Source: an uncultured Alphaproteobacteria bacterium
GTDB lineage: Bacteria; Pseudomonadota; Alphaproteobacteria; Rhizobiales; Ancalomicrobiaceae
Length of the DNA stretch: 55,763 nucleotides
Assembly (NCBI GenBank): GCA_937892955.1
Contig: CALBKH010000102.1
Span: forward strand, 1 to 55,763
Direction of reading: 5' to 3'
Shown in pieces: positions 40,602 through 48,895 of this stretch (positions within the stretch are counted from its first letter, which is position 1; every line of letters begins with the position of its first letter). The notes under the pieces are model-generated. The model was not told the origin of the DNA. It was given only the letters and a program-made list of their open reading frames with translations, and searched no databases. Made by a program: the position numbers and the translations under genes.

Positions 40602-40910
40602 ATGAGCCGACGCCGCCCGATCCCGGTGACCGACCACGCCGTACTCCGCTGGCTGGAGCGCGTCGAGGGGTTCGATGTCGAGGCCCTGCGCGCCGAGATC
40701 GGCCGCGCCGGCGCGGTCGGCGTCGAGCACGGCGCCGGTGTCGTGGTGGTGCCCGGCGGCAAACTGATCGTCTACGAAGGGCGCGTCGTCACCGTCTATC
40801 CGCGCGACGCATCGGAATCGCGGCCCGACCGCTACGCCTTCGCCGAGGCGATCGTCTCCCTACAGGGGATCACACCCGTCCGCAGACCGAAACGGAGGCG
40901 GCGGTCATGA
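40602..40910 (+). CDS. Hypothetical phage protein
   Basis: A 102-residue protein. ITDHAVLRWLERVEGFD-like start (IPVTDHAVLRWLERVEGFDV), a central VVVVPGGKLIVYEGRVVTVY that forms beta strands, and a basic tail. The layout is like DUF4258/RelE-fold proteins, but this is a weak resemblance. It overlaps the Mor-like gene by 4 bases. Confidence 0.65.
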   Translation: MSRRRPIPVTDHAVLRWLERVEGFDVEALRAEIGRAGAVGVEHGAGVVVVPGGKLIVYEGRVVTVYPRDASESRPDRYAFAEAIVSLQGITPVRRPKRRRRS

Positions 40911-41314
40911 CGGTTCGCGCGCCCGCCCATGTCGCGCCTTATGTCGAGGCTCTCGGCGAGGCCCGCGCCGTCGCCTTCCTCATCGCCTTCGGCGGCGCGC
41001 CGGCCTATCTCGCCGAGCGGCCGGGCCGAGAAAACCGCATCGTCCCGGTGATCGGCGCCGACGGGCTCGCCGCCCTCGTCGCCGAGTTCGGCCCGCGCAT
41101 CGACCGCGTTCCCGTCGCCAAGCCGTGGATCGCCGCCGTCTGGTCCGATCAGGGTCTGGCGGTGATCGAGATCGCCCGCCGGCTGCACACCACCGACAAG
41201 ACGGTCCGCGGCTGGCTCAAGCCGCTGCGCGCCGATCGCGAGGCGCGGCGCGAGGCGATCGCCGCACAGAAGGCGCGGCAGGGCGATCTTATCGATTGGC
41301 TGGAAAACCGCTGA
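40907..41314 (+). CDS. Mor/C-family late or middle transcription activator
   Basis: A 135-residue protein placed where Mu has its Mor and C activators. The C-terminal HTH (KPWIAAVWSDQGLAVIEIAR, RLHTTDKTVRGWL) and the preceding GLAALVAEFGPRIDRVPVAK match the Mor dimerisation strand and HTH. A second, similar unit (AVAFLIAFGGAPAYLAERP) lies at the N-terminus, as if the dimerisation part is duplicated. It is directly upstream of a dyad that recurs before the head genes, and is the best candidate to bind it. Confidence 0.75.
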   Translation: MTVRAPAHVAPYVEALGEARAVAFLIAFGGAPAYLAERPGRENRIVPVIGADGLAALVAEFGPRIDRVPVAKPWIAAVWSDQGLAVIEIARRLHTTDKTVRGWLKPLRADREARREAIAAQKARQGDLIDWLENR

Positions 41315-41325
41315 GGCGTCATCCC

Positions 41326-41345
41326 TCGCACCTCCGTGCGACGGG
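41326..41345 (+). promoter_or_regulatory. Late-promoter dyad copy 1 (before the lysis operon)
   Basis: TCGCACCTCCGTGCGACGGG contains the perfect dyad TCGCAC-N4-GTGCGA. An almost identical 20-base sequence recurs at 49573-49592. It lies 97 bases before the endolysin start, the position of the C-activated promoter Plys in Mu. Confidence 0.65.
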
Positions 41346-41441
41346 GAAAATGCTGCGATCACCGGCACTGTGAGCCGAGATCGACGCCGCCGCAAGATCC
41401 CGTCGAACACCCTTCGAAACCGGCGTCGGACGAGGTCCCTC

Positions 41442-42164
41442 ATGTCCGACATCCGCGCCATCCAGTCCCGCCTCGCCGAACTCGGCTACGACCCCGGTCC
41501 GATCGACGGCGAGGACGGTGACCTCACCAAGGCGGCGGTGAAGCAGTTCCAGCGCGCCCGCGGCCTCGTCGCCGACGGCATCGTCGGGCCACTCACTCGG
41601 ATGCAGCTGTGGCCGAACCGCGTCGCCGAGCTGGCGCCGGCCGCACCGGCTGAGATCCCGCCGTGGCTGAAGAACGCGCTCGCCGAGATCGGCGTCAAGG
41701 AGAAGGCCGGGCGCGACAGCAACGGCCGGATCATCGCTTATCGCATCCTCGGCAAGACCACCGACGACACGTCGACCGAAGACGGCTCTCGGCCGTGGTG
41801 CGGCGATTTCGTCTGCGCCATGCTCGAGACGGCTGGTGTCCGTAGTCCCCGCTCCGGTATGGCGCGGGCGATCGAGCACGATCCCAATTTCGTCCGCCTC
41901 GACGGCCCGGCGCTCGGCGCCATCGTCACCATGTGGCGGGGCTCGAAGTCGAGCGGTCTCGGCCACGTCTACGAATATGCGGGACAGACCGCCGACGGTC
42001 GCAACGTCGGCGTCGGCGGCAACCAGAACGATGAAGTCAGCGCGGCGGCCTACGGCACCTCTCGGCTGGTCGGCTACTGGTGGCCGAAGTCCGTCCCGCT
42101 GCCGAAGACCGGTCACGTCCCCGCCATCATCCGCCCCGGCGCGACCGCCGGTCGTGAAGTCTGA
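41442..42164 (+). CDS. Endolysin: peptidoglycan-binding plus TIGR02594-type amidase
   Basis: A 240-residue lysis enzyme. Residues 3-58 are a PG_binding_1 domain (IQSRLAELGYDPGPIDGEDG). Residues 72-210 resemble the TIGR02594/CHAP-like hydrolase with probable Cys120 (RPWCGDFVC), His175 (GLGHVYEYAG) and Asn194 (VGGNQNDEV). No signal peptide is seen, so it needs a holin. ATG 41442 has GACGAGG upstream. It opens the late region. Confidence 0.9.
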   Translation: MSDIRAIQSRLAELGYDPGPIDGEDGDLTKAAVKQFQRARGLVADGIVGPLTRMQLWPNRVAELAPAAPAEIPPWLKNALAEIGVKEKAGRDSNGRIIAYRILGKTTDDTSTEDGSRPWCGDFVCAMLETAGVRSPRSGMARAIEHDPNFVRLDGPALGAIVTMWRGSKSSGLGHVYEYAGQTADGRNVGVGGNQNDEVSAAAYGTSRLVGYWWPKSVPLPKTGHVPAIIRPGATAGREV

Positions 42165-42180
42165 CGAAAGGACCCGTCCC

Positions 42181-42360
42181 ATGAAGGGCTATCGCACTCT
42201 CGCGCTCAATCTCGCCGCCGCCGCGCTCGGCGTCCTGATCGCCACCGACTGGACGTCGCTCGCCTCGCCGGCGACCGCCGGCCTCGTCGTCACCGGCCTC
42301 GGTGTCGCCAACACGGTGCTGCGCTTCTTCACCGACACGCCGGTCGGCAAGGCCGAGTGA
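42181..42360 (+). CDS. Putative holin (two membrane segments)
   Basis: A 59-residue protein with two hydrophobic segments (LALNLAAAALGVLIAT and AGLVVTGLGVANTVLRF) and a short charged end, directly after the endolysin gene. Size, topology and position fit a small class II holin or holin-like protein. AAAGGA precedes the ATG. Confidence 0.7.
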   Translation: MKGYRTLALNLAAAALGVLIATDWTSLASPATAGLVVTGLGVANTVLRFFTDTPVGKAE

Positions 42361-42364
42361 GGTC

Positions 42365-42649
42365 ATGGCCTGGGCCTCGGCGCTCTTCGCCGCCCTCGTC
42401 GACAAGTTCCTCGATCGCCTCGCCCGCCTCGTTCTCGACTGGCGGGCGGCGGAAAAGGCGCGAGACGATGCGAAGGGGCGGGCCCGAGCCGAGGCCGCGG
42501 CCGAGACACAGGACACGATCGGGGAGATCGCCGATGCTCAAGCCCGCACTGCTGCGGATCCTGGCGGCGACGATGGCGGCGGCCTCGCTCGCCGGCTGCG
42601 AGAGCGCGCGGACGCCGCCGAGCGCGGCGCTGACCGCGACCGCGGTTGA
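42365..42649 (+). CDS. Putative lysis-cassette helical protein (possible Rz-like)
   Basis: A 94-residue protein with an amphipathic, weakly hydrophobic start (WASALFAALVDKFLDRLARL) and a long charged, alanine-rich helix. A lipoprotein gene begins inside it in another frame, the layout of Rz/Rz1 spanin pairs. The N-terminal segment is not a convincing membrane helix, so the spanin call is tentative. Confidence 0.5.
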   Translation: MAWASALFAALVDKFLDRLARLVLDWRAAEKARDDAKGRARAEAAAETQDTIGEIADAQARTAADPGGDDGGGLARRLRERADAAERGADRDRG

Positions 42650-42833
42650 ACCGTCCGTCCGCCGCGCCGAGATCGCTCGGCAGATCGCCCGGGTCTGTCC
42701 GGCGACGATGACGCCGGACGAGCTGCGCGCCGCCGCCGATCTCGTCGAACGCCACGCGGATGCGCTCGTCGTCGTCCGTCGCCTCGATCTCTTCGACCGC
42801 CAGTCGGCCGTGTGCCGCGGAGGTGCCCCGTGA
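42534..42833 (+). CDS. Small lipoprotein overlapping the previous gene (possible Rz1-like)
   Basis: A 99-residue protein with a signal peptide ending in a lipobox (AASLAGC, Cys near residue 22), so it should be lipidated and outer- or inner-membrane attached. The rest is helical with two more cysteines. GGGGAG precedes the ATG. It overlaps the previous gene by 116 bases in another frame, as Rz1 does with Rz; it is longer than most Rz1 proteins. Confidence 0.65.
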   Translation: MLKPALLRILAATMAAASLAGCESARTPPSAALTATAVEPSVRRAEIARQIARVCPATMTPDELRAAADLVERHADALVVVRRLDLFDRQSAVCRGGAP

Positions 42834-43099
42834 TCCGCATCGTCGCCGGCGCCATCGCCGCGGTCCTCCTCTTCGTCTTCGTGCTCACCGGTCTCGTCGC
42901 GCTCGGCGCCGCGACGTCGCTGCGGCCGAAACCGCGTGATCTCGCACCCGCCGGCGCGACGGCCGGCCGGCGGGTGTCCGTCGTCCTTCCGCCCTACCGC
43001 CAGCGCGCCGACCCGCTGGTTCGCGCCGCCGTCGCGCCGATCGGCGGGGAAACCGTGCCGGACGCCATCGCACAGTTGCAGACCACGGAAACCAGATGA
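42830..43099 (+). CDS. Small membrane protein in the lysis cassette
   Basis: An 89-residue protein starting at GTG 42830, which overlaps the previous stop. One membrane helix (IVAGAIAAVLLFVFVLTGLV) is followed by a proline-rich periplasmic part. It could be the true inner-membrane spanin or a second holin component. Family not recognised. Confidence 0.6.
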   Translation: MIRIVAGAIAAVLLFVFVLTGLVALGAATSLRPKPRDLAPAGATAGRRVSVVLPPYRQRADPLVRAAVAPIGGETVPDAIAQLQTTETR

Positions 43100-43503
43100 T
43101 GCCCGATCTGATGCCCTATTGGCCGGTGATCGGTCTTCTCACCCCTCTCGTCCTCGGCGCCGCCGGCTGGGCGATCCGCATGGGTCTCGCCTCCAAGAAG
43201 GATCTCGACGATCACGCGAAGGCGGAAGAGAAGGCGCGGCAGAGCGCCATCGAGACGCTGGCCGGTGACATCGGCCGCCGGCTCGACGAGATCGAGGCGA
43301 GCCAGGAGAAGGCTGCGCAGCGCACCATCGTGATCGAGACCGAGATCCGCCATCTGCCGTCGAGCGAGGACATCGCCGGCATCAAGCAGGAACTCGCCGG
43401 CTGGAAGGCCGGGGTCGCCGGCCTCGAACGCGAGATGCAGTCGATCTCGCGATCGGTGACGCGGATCGAATCCAGCTTGATGAAGGGGGTCGGCCGTGAG
43501 TGA
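43096..43503 (+). CDS. DUF2730 family phage protein (Mu gp25-like)
   Basis: A 135-residue protein with one N-terminal membrane helix (WPVIGLLTPLVLGAAGWAI) followed by a long coiled coil (SAIETLAGDIGRRLDEIEAS and onward). This is the layout of DUF2730 proteins encoded between lysis and terminase genes of Mu-like phages. It overlaps both neighbours. Its role may be in lysis, by topology. Confidence 0.85.
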   Translation: MMPDLMPYWPVIGLLTPLVLGAAGWAIRMGLASKKDLDDHAKAEEKARQSAIETLAGDIGRRLDEIEASQEKAAQRTIVIETEIRHLPSSEDIAGIKQELAGWKAGVAGLEREMQSISRSVTRIESSLMKGVGRE

Positions 43504-43801
43504 TTTCGTCGACGACATCGCCAAGTCCCGGCGCCTCGCCACGTTGCGCGTCCTCGAGGAGAACGAAGGTGCGGCGAACGAAAGCGTGCTGCGGCGCGCG
43601 CTGCATCTTCTCGGGTTCCGCGGTCGGCAGCAGACCGACGAAGCCTTGAAGGACGACGCCAGGATGCTGGAGGCCGCCGGTCTCGTCGACATCGACCATT
43701 ACGACGGCCGCGTGAGAACCCTCGAGATCACCCGTCGCGGCCGATCTTTCCTGAAGCGCCACATCGATCCGGTGCCGGGCATCGAATATCCGGAGGATTG
43801 A
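43496..43801 (+). CDS. Mu gp26-like winged-helix protein
   Basis: A 101-residue protein starting at GTG 43496. The segment RLATLRVLEENEGAANESVL, DARMLEAAGLVDIDHY, LEITRRGRSFL is a winged helix, typical of the Mu gp26 / VpaChn25_0724 family located before the small terminase. Function unknown, perhaps DNA binding in packaging. Confidence 0.85.
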   Translation: MSDFVDDIAKSRRLATLRVLEENEGAANESVLRRALHLLGFRGRQQTDEALKDDARMLEAAGLVDIDHYDGRVRTLEITRRGRSFLKRHIDPVPGIEYPED

Positions 43802-43804
43802 GCC

Positions 43805-44377
43805 ATGGGGCGCCTGTCGAAGGTCGACCGTCTGCCGCTCGAGATCCGCGACTGCATCGGCGAGCTGCGCCGCGACGGCCACACCATCGACGAGATCCTC
43901 GCCCATCTGCGCAGCCTCGGAGTCGACGCCGAACAGGTTTCGCGCACCGGGCTCGGTCGGGCGGTCAAGAAATGGGATGCGGTCGCCGCGCGCCTCCACG
44001 ACAGCCGCTCGGCGGCCGAGGCGATCATGTCGCGCCTGGAGGATCCCGGCGCCGACGACCGCGTGGCGCGGCTCAACATCCAGATGCTCCATGCCTCGCT
44101 GATGGAGCTGATGCGCGGCGAAGACGGCGAACCCGCCCGCTTCGACCCGCAGGAGGCGATGTTCGTCTCGGCGACGATCAAGAACCTCGTCGGCGCGGCA
44201 CGCGTCGACCAATCGCGGGCCATCGAGCTGAAGAAGCTGCTCGATGCCGAGCGGGCGAAGACCGAACGGGTGAAGGAGGCCGTCGAAACCGCGTCGAAGG
44301 CCGGCGTCACCGGCAATCTGATCGCCCATCTGCGCGCCGAACTCGGCATCGACAAGCCCGCGGCGGGCGCGCCATGA
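43805..44377 (+). CDS. Small terminase subunit, DUF3486 family (Mu gp27-like)
   Basis: A 190-residue protein with the DUF3486 pattern: GRLSKVDRLPLEIRDCIGEL, RRDGHTIDEILAHLRSLGVD, and a helical middle with MLHASLMELM. It recognises phage DNA for packaging. It overlaps the large terminase by 4 bases. Confidence 0.92.
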   Translation: MGRLSKVDRLPLEIRDCIGELRRDGHTIDEILAHLRSLGVDAEQVSRTGLGRAVKKWDAVAARLHDSRSAAEAIMSRLEDPGADDRVARLNIQMLHASLMELMRGEDGEPARFDPQEAMFVSATIKNLVGAARVDQSRAIELKKLLDAERAKTERVKEAVETASKAGVTGNLIAHLRAELGIDKPAAGAP

Positions 44378-46056
44378 GCGCCCTGCCCGAAGAGAAGAGC
44401 TTCGCCGTCGGCCGTGCCATCTCGCGCGCCGAGTGGGAGGAGCTGCGCCGGCAATCGCTCTATGGCCTGCCGCCGGAACTGGCGGCGCTGCCGGCCGCCG
44501 ATGTGCTGTTGCCCTACCAGAAGCGGGCGATCCGGACACGGCTCGCCTATTCGGTGACGTTCATCGAGAAGTCGCGCCGCACCGGCCTCACCTGGGCCTT
44601 CGCCCTCGACGCGGTGATGGTCTCCTCCGCCGAGCTGAAGGCCGGCGGCATGGACACGTGGTACATCGGCTACAACCTCGAGATGGCGCGCGAGTTCGTC
44701 GACGTGGTCGGCATGTGGGCGAAGCTCGTCGCCGGCGTCGCGGCCGAGGTCGGCGAATTCGTCTTCGACGACTACGATCCGAAGACGAAGGAGACCCGCC
44801 AGATCAAGGCGTTCCGCGTCGCCTTCGCCTCCGGCTTCGAGGTGGTGGCGCTGCCGTCGAAACCGCGCTCGCTGCGCGGCAAGGCCGGCTACGTCGTCAT
44901 CGACGAGGCGGCATTCCACGACGATCTCGAGGAGTTGCTCAAGGCGGCGATCGCGTTGACCATATGGGGCGGCATGGTGGTGGTGATCTCCACCCACGAC
45001 GGCCGCGCCAACGTCTTCAATCGCAAGATCGAGGACATCCGCGCCGGCCGGCTCAAATACGGGCTCGTCCGCATCGATTTCGACGACGCGCTGCGCGAAG
45101 GGCTCTATCAGCGCATCTGCCAGCGCACCGGCAAAGTGTGGTCGATCGAGACGGAGGCCGAGTGGCGTCAGGGCGTCGTCGACGACTACGGCGAGGCGGC
45201 CGACGAGGAGCTGTTCTGCATCCCGACCGACGGATCGGGGACGTGGATCCTGCCGACGGTGATCGACCACTGCATGAGCGCCGACGTCCCCGTCGTCCGA
45301 TGGGAGATGCCGACCGAGTTCGCCGCCCAGCCGGAGGCGGTGCGCCGCGCCGTCTGCGAGGCGTGGCTGAAGGCCCATGTCGAACCGCTCTACGACCGCC
45401 TCGATCCGGAGCTGCGTTCGGCCTTCGGCATGGACTTCGGCCGCGTCGCCGACCTCTCGGTCTTCCACCCGGTCCAGATCGAGCCGTCGCTCTTCAAGCG
45501 GACGCCCTTCGTCGTCGAGATGCGCAACATCCCCTTCGACCAGCAGGAACAGGTGGTGTTCGCCCTCGCCGGGCGGCTGCCGCGCCTCGTCAAGGGGGCG
45601 ATGGACGCCGGCGGCAACGGCGCCGCGCTGGCCGAGAAGACGGCGCAGAAGTTCGGCTTTTCCATCATCGAACAGGTGAAGTTCTCGGTCGACTGGTATC
45701 GGCTGAACATGCCGCCGTTCAAGCGGACGCTGGAGGCCGGCGGCATGTCGCTGCCGCGCGACGCCGACACCCGCGCCGACTATACGCTCGTCAAGATCGT
45801 CGACGGCGTAGCCCGTCTGCCGGCGACCCGCACGAGGGAAAAGGGCGAAGGCGCCCTCGGCTCGAAGACGAAGAAGCGCCACGGCGACGCCGCGATCGCC
45901 GGGGCCTTGGCGCACTTCGCGTCGGAGCAGCCTTGGGGCGAAGTTCGCCTCGACGTGCTCGACACGCCGCGGGACGAACCGTCGGCCCTGAAGGGCTTCG
46001 GTTTCGGTCTGTCGGTGCGCGAGGTGCTCGACGGCTTCATGGGGAGATGGTGGTGA
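44374..46056 (+). CDS. Large terminase subunit (Mu gp28-like)
   Basis: A 560-residue packaging motor. The ATPase part has a variant Walker A (EKSRRTGLTWA, 65-75) and Walker B (YVVIDEA, 173-179). The nuclease part has acidic residues at FGMDFGRVADLS (Asp354, Asp360) and in KKRHGDAAIAGAL near 500. It cuts and pumps phage DNA, probably by the headful mechanism with attached host DNA as in Mu. The stop overlaps the portal start. Confidence 0.95.
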   Translation: MSALPEEKSFAVGRAISRAEWEELRRQSLYGLPPELAALPAADVLLPYQKRAIRTRLAYSVTFIEKSRRTGLTWAFALDAVMVSSAELKAGGMDTWYIGYNLEMAREFVDVVGMWAKLVAGVAAEVGEFVFDDYDPKTKETRQIKAFRVAFASGFEVVALPSKPRSLRGKAGYVVIDEAAFHDDLEELLKAAIALTIWGGMVVVISTHDGRANVFNRKIEDIRAGRLKYGLVRIDFDDALREGLYQRICQRTGKVWSIETEAEWRQGVVDDYGEAADEELFCIPTDGSGTWILPTVIDHCMSADVPVVRWEMPTEFAAQPEAVRRAVCEAWLKAHVEPLYDRLDPELRSAFGMDFGRVADLSVFHPVQIEPSLFKRTPFVVEMRNIPFDQQEQVVFALAGRLPRLVKGAMDAGGNGAALAEKTAQKFGFSIIEQVKFSVDWYRLNMPPFKRTLEAGGMSLPRDADTRADYTLVKIVDGVARLPATRTREKGEGALGSKTKKRHGDAAIAGALAHFASEQPWGEVRLDVLDTPRDEPSALKGFGFGLSVREVLDGFMGRWW

Positions 46057-47543
46057 TGGCCGCTTCGAAGGATCTTCGAATGGAGGTCGCCTCGGTGGCG
46101 CGCGACCCTTGGATCGCCGCGTTCCAGTCGGTGCTGGCGCCCCAGGATCCGACCCTCGCCCAGGCATCGCACAAGGGCGTGGCCCTCTACGACGAGATCC
46201 GCCGCGATCCGCACGCCCATGCGGTGTTGCAGAAGCGCGCCCTCGAGGTGACGGCGCGGGAATGGCGGGTCGATCCGGCCTCCGACAAGCGAGTGGACCG
46301 GCGTGCCGCCGAGGCGGTCGAGACGGGGCTGAAGCGCATCGACTTCGACCGGCTCACCCGCGGTCTGCTCGGCGCGGTGCTCTACGGCTTTGCGGTCGCC
46401 GAGGCGATGTGGACCGTCGTCGACGGCCTGTGGCTGCCCGACAAGATCAAGGTACGGCGTCAGCGGCGCTTCCGCTTCACCGTCGACGGCGAGCTGCGGC
46501 TCCTCACCCGCGAGGCCGGGTTCGACGGCATCGCCGTCCCCGACCGGAAATTCATCGTCCACCGGTATTCGCTCGATCACACCGATGACGACCCCTACGG
46601 GCTCGGCCTCGGCTCGGTGCTGTTCTGGCCGGCGTGGTTCAAGCGTCAGGTGCTCGGTCATTGGCTGCGCGCCACCGAGCGCCACGCCGAACCGGATCTG
46701 ACCCTCACCTACGAAGGCCAACACGACGCCGAGCTGGAGAAGAAGCTGCTGGCGGCGGCCGCGGAGCGCGCCGGCAACAAGGTGATGGCGCTGCCCGCCT
46801 CGGTCACGGCGGCACTGCTCGAGGCGAAGAACGCCGGGGGCGGCGAGCAACTCGGTGCGCTGTCGCGCTATCTCGACGAACTGATGAGCGAGGCGGTGCT
46901 CGGCGAGACACTGTCGACCAATGTCGGTGCGAGCGGCTCGCGCGCCCTCGGCGACGTCCACAACGAGGTCCGCCTCGCCATCGCCAAGGCCGATGCCGAT
47001 CTTCTCTCTGCGACGATCAACGAAAGTCTCGTGAGGTGGATCGTCGACATCAATGCTCTCGGCGGCGCCTATCCGACGGTGTGGCGCGACTTCGCCGAGC
47101 CCGAGGACCTGAAGGCCCGCGCCGATCGCGACGTGGCGCTCGATCGCATGGGCTACCGGGCGAAATCGGTCGACCAGATCAACGAGACCTATGGCGGTGA
47201 GTGGGTCGATACCAGGGCCTCCGGCACACCGCCCGGCAGCGCCGAGGCGTCTTCGGCGCAGGCGGCGATCGCGGCGGCCTTCGCCGAGGCGGTCGTGGCC
47301 GATCCGCTGATGCCGCTCGTCGATCGGCTGGCCGGCGCGGCAGAGGCGCCGATCGACGAGATGATCGCGCGGATCCGCGCCGAGGCCGAGGCGGCGACCA
47401 ATCTCGAGGACTTCGCCACGCGGCTGCTGATCCTCTCCGGCGACCTCGCGATCGACGATCTCGCCGGTGTCTTCGAACAAGCGTTGACCGTCGCCACCCT
47501 CGGCGGCATCACCTCGGTGGAGGTGTCGAACGATGGCGGTTGA
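46056..47543 (+). CDS. Portal protein, DUF935 family (Mu gp29-like)
   Basis: A 495-residue portal. Family signs: LYDEIRRDPHAHAVLQKRAL near the N-terminus, FVIVHRYS-like FIVHRYSLDHTDDDPYGLGL in the middle, and STNVGASGSRALGDVHNEVR. The C-terminal 120 residues are helical and variable. The portal forms the DNA gate of the procapsid. It overlaps the head protein gene by 11 bases. Confidence 0.94.
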   Translation: MAASKDLRMEVASVARDPWIAAFQSVLAPQDPTLAQASHKGVALYDEIRRDPHAHAVLQKRALEVTAREWRVDPASDKRVDRRAAEAVETGLKRIDFDRLTRGLLGAVLYGFAVAEAMWTVVDGLWLPDKIKVRRQRRFRFTVDGELRLLTREAGFDGIAVPDRKFIVHRYSLDHTDDDPYGLGLGSVLFWPAWFKRQVLGHWLRATERHAEPDLTLTYEGQHDAELEKKLLAAAAERAGNKVMALPASVTAALLEAKNAGGGEQLGALSRYLDELMSEAVLGETLSTNVGASGSRALGDVHNEVRLAIAKADADLLSATINESLVRWIVDINALGGAYPTVWRDFAEPEDLKARADRDVALDRMGYRAKSVDQINETYGGEWVDTRASGTPPGSAEASSAQAAIAAAFAEAVVADPLMPLVDRLAGAAEAPIDEMIARIRAEAEAATNLEDFATRLLILSGDLAIDDLAGVFEQALTVATLGGITSVEVSNDGG

Positions 47544-48780
47544 GGGCTTCGGCCTGCCGTTCCAGGAAGCGATCGATCACTTTCGCCGTAAGGTGAACCT
47601 GCCGACCGAGCGCTTCGACGATCTCCTCGGCGCCGCGCACGCTCGCGCCTTCACCGTCGCCGGTGTCACCCGCGACGACATCCTCGCGACGTTTCGCGCC
47701 GAGATCGATCGGGCGCTGACGCAGGGCGGTGACCTCGCCTCCTTCCGTAAGGTGTTCGACGAGGTGGTCGACCGGACCGGCTGGAAGTTCAAGGCGCGGG
47801 GCCAGACCGAGGAGGAGCGCCGCGCCTGGCGCGCCGGCATCATCTTCAACACCAACGTCCGCACCGCCTACATGGCCGGCCGTTTCAGGCAGATGACCGA
47901 CCCGGCGGTGACGAGGTTCCGGCCGTACTGGCGCTATCGCCACAACGACGTGCGCTTTCCCCGTCCGCTGCACGTGAAGTGGGACGGCACGGTGCTGCGC
48001 CACGACGATCCCTGGTGGAAGGTGCATTTCCCGCCGAACGGCTGGGGATGCCGGTGCGACGTCGAAACATTGAGCGCCCGCGATCTCGTCCGCCTCGGCA
48101 AGTCCGGTCCCGACGAGGCTCCGCTCGACGACGTCTATCCGGGCAAGGACCCGCGCACGGGCGCGGCCGAGATCCGTCATCCCGGCGTCGATCGCGGCTG
48201 GGACCACAACGTCGGCGAAGCGTCGATGGCGGGCACGGTGCCGCCGGAGCTGGCGTCGCCTCTGCCCGCTCATGGCGAGCCGGTGCGACGCCCGACGAAA
48301 CTGCCGGATCTTCCCGCCCCGACCCCGGTCGCTCCCGATCGCCTGATGCCTCAGGGCCTGCCGGAGGAGGATTACGTCGCCGCCTTTCTCGCCGAGTTCG
48401 GTGCGACGCTCGATCGCCCGGCCGTCTTCCGCGACAGGTCGGGCGGCATCGTGACGGTGGACCGGAGCCTCTTCGAAGTGCGCGACGGCACGGTTCCGCC
48501 ACCGCTGAAGGTCACCAAGTTCGGCCGCGAGGTCTATGTGCGCGAGTTGGCGCAGACGATCCTCGATCCCGACGAGATCTGGGTCGATTGGGCGGAAACG
48601 GCGACCGGCGTCGTCCTGCGCCGCTCGTACCTGCGGCGCATCCTGCTGCCGAAGGGGCGGTCGCTGTTCCTCCGCTTCCAGTGGACCAAGGCCGGCTGGA
48701 CCGGCGTCACCGCCTTCCAGACGAACCCGCGCTATCTGGAGCAGTACCGGTCGGGAGCGTTGCTCTGGATCCGGAAATGA
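47533..48780 (+). CDS. Mu F-like minor head protein fused to PBECR2-type nuclease domain
   Basis: A 415-residue protein. Residues 1-225 are the phage head morphogenesis (SPP1 gp7/Mu F) domain: DEVVDRTGWKFKARGQTEEE, IIFNTNVRTAYMAGRFRQM, and PPNGWGCRCDVETL. After a proline-rich linker (about 235-275), the C-terminal part (VTKFGREVYVRELAQTILDP, IWVDW, LFLRFQWTKAGWTGVTAFQT) matches the PBECR2 family of barnase/EndoU/RelE-like nucleases first described in polymorphic toxins and phage heads. It may enter the cell with the DNA. Confidence 0.88.
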   Translation: MAVEGFGLPFQEAIDHFRRKVNLPTERFDDLLGAAHARAFTVAGVTRDDILATFRAEIDRALTQGGDLASFRKVFDEVVDRTGWKFKARGQTEEERRAWRAGIIFNTNVRTAYMAGRFRQMTDPAVTRFRPYWRYRHNDVRFPRPLHVKWDGTVLRHDDPWWKVHFPPNGWGCRCDVETLSARDLVRLGKSGPDEAPLDDVYPGKDPRTGAAEIRHPGVDRGWDHNVGEASMAGTVPPELASPLPAHGEPVRRPTKLPDLPAPTPVAPDRLMPQGLPEEDYVAAFLAEFGATLDRPAVFRDRSGGIVTVDRSLFEVRDGTVPPPLKVTKFGREVYVRELAQTILDPDEIWVDWAETATGVVLRRSYLRRILLPKGRSLFLRFQWTKAGWTGVTAFQTNPRYLEQYRSGALLWIRK

Positions 48781-48895
48781 CGAAGCGCCCCCAACCGGCC
48801 GAGAGCGCTTCCCCCTGGAGACTTTGAGATGCGGGCCGGGCACCCGATCTCCAGACGATGACGGAAACATAGGCGCGACGACGGCGAGGTGCAAG

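Noticed and set aside
38326..40605. Long plus-strand frame across gemA and the middle region
   Set aside because: It is out of frame with gemA, the following gene and the Rha-like gene, and reads as low-complexity Arg/Ala sequence.
43699..46167. 822-codon minus-strand frame opposite the terminase genes
   Set aside because: Antisense shadow of conserved packaging genes, with no recognisable domain.
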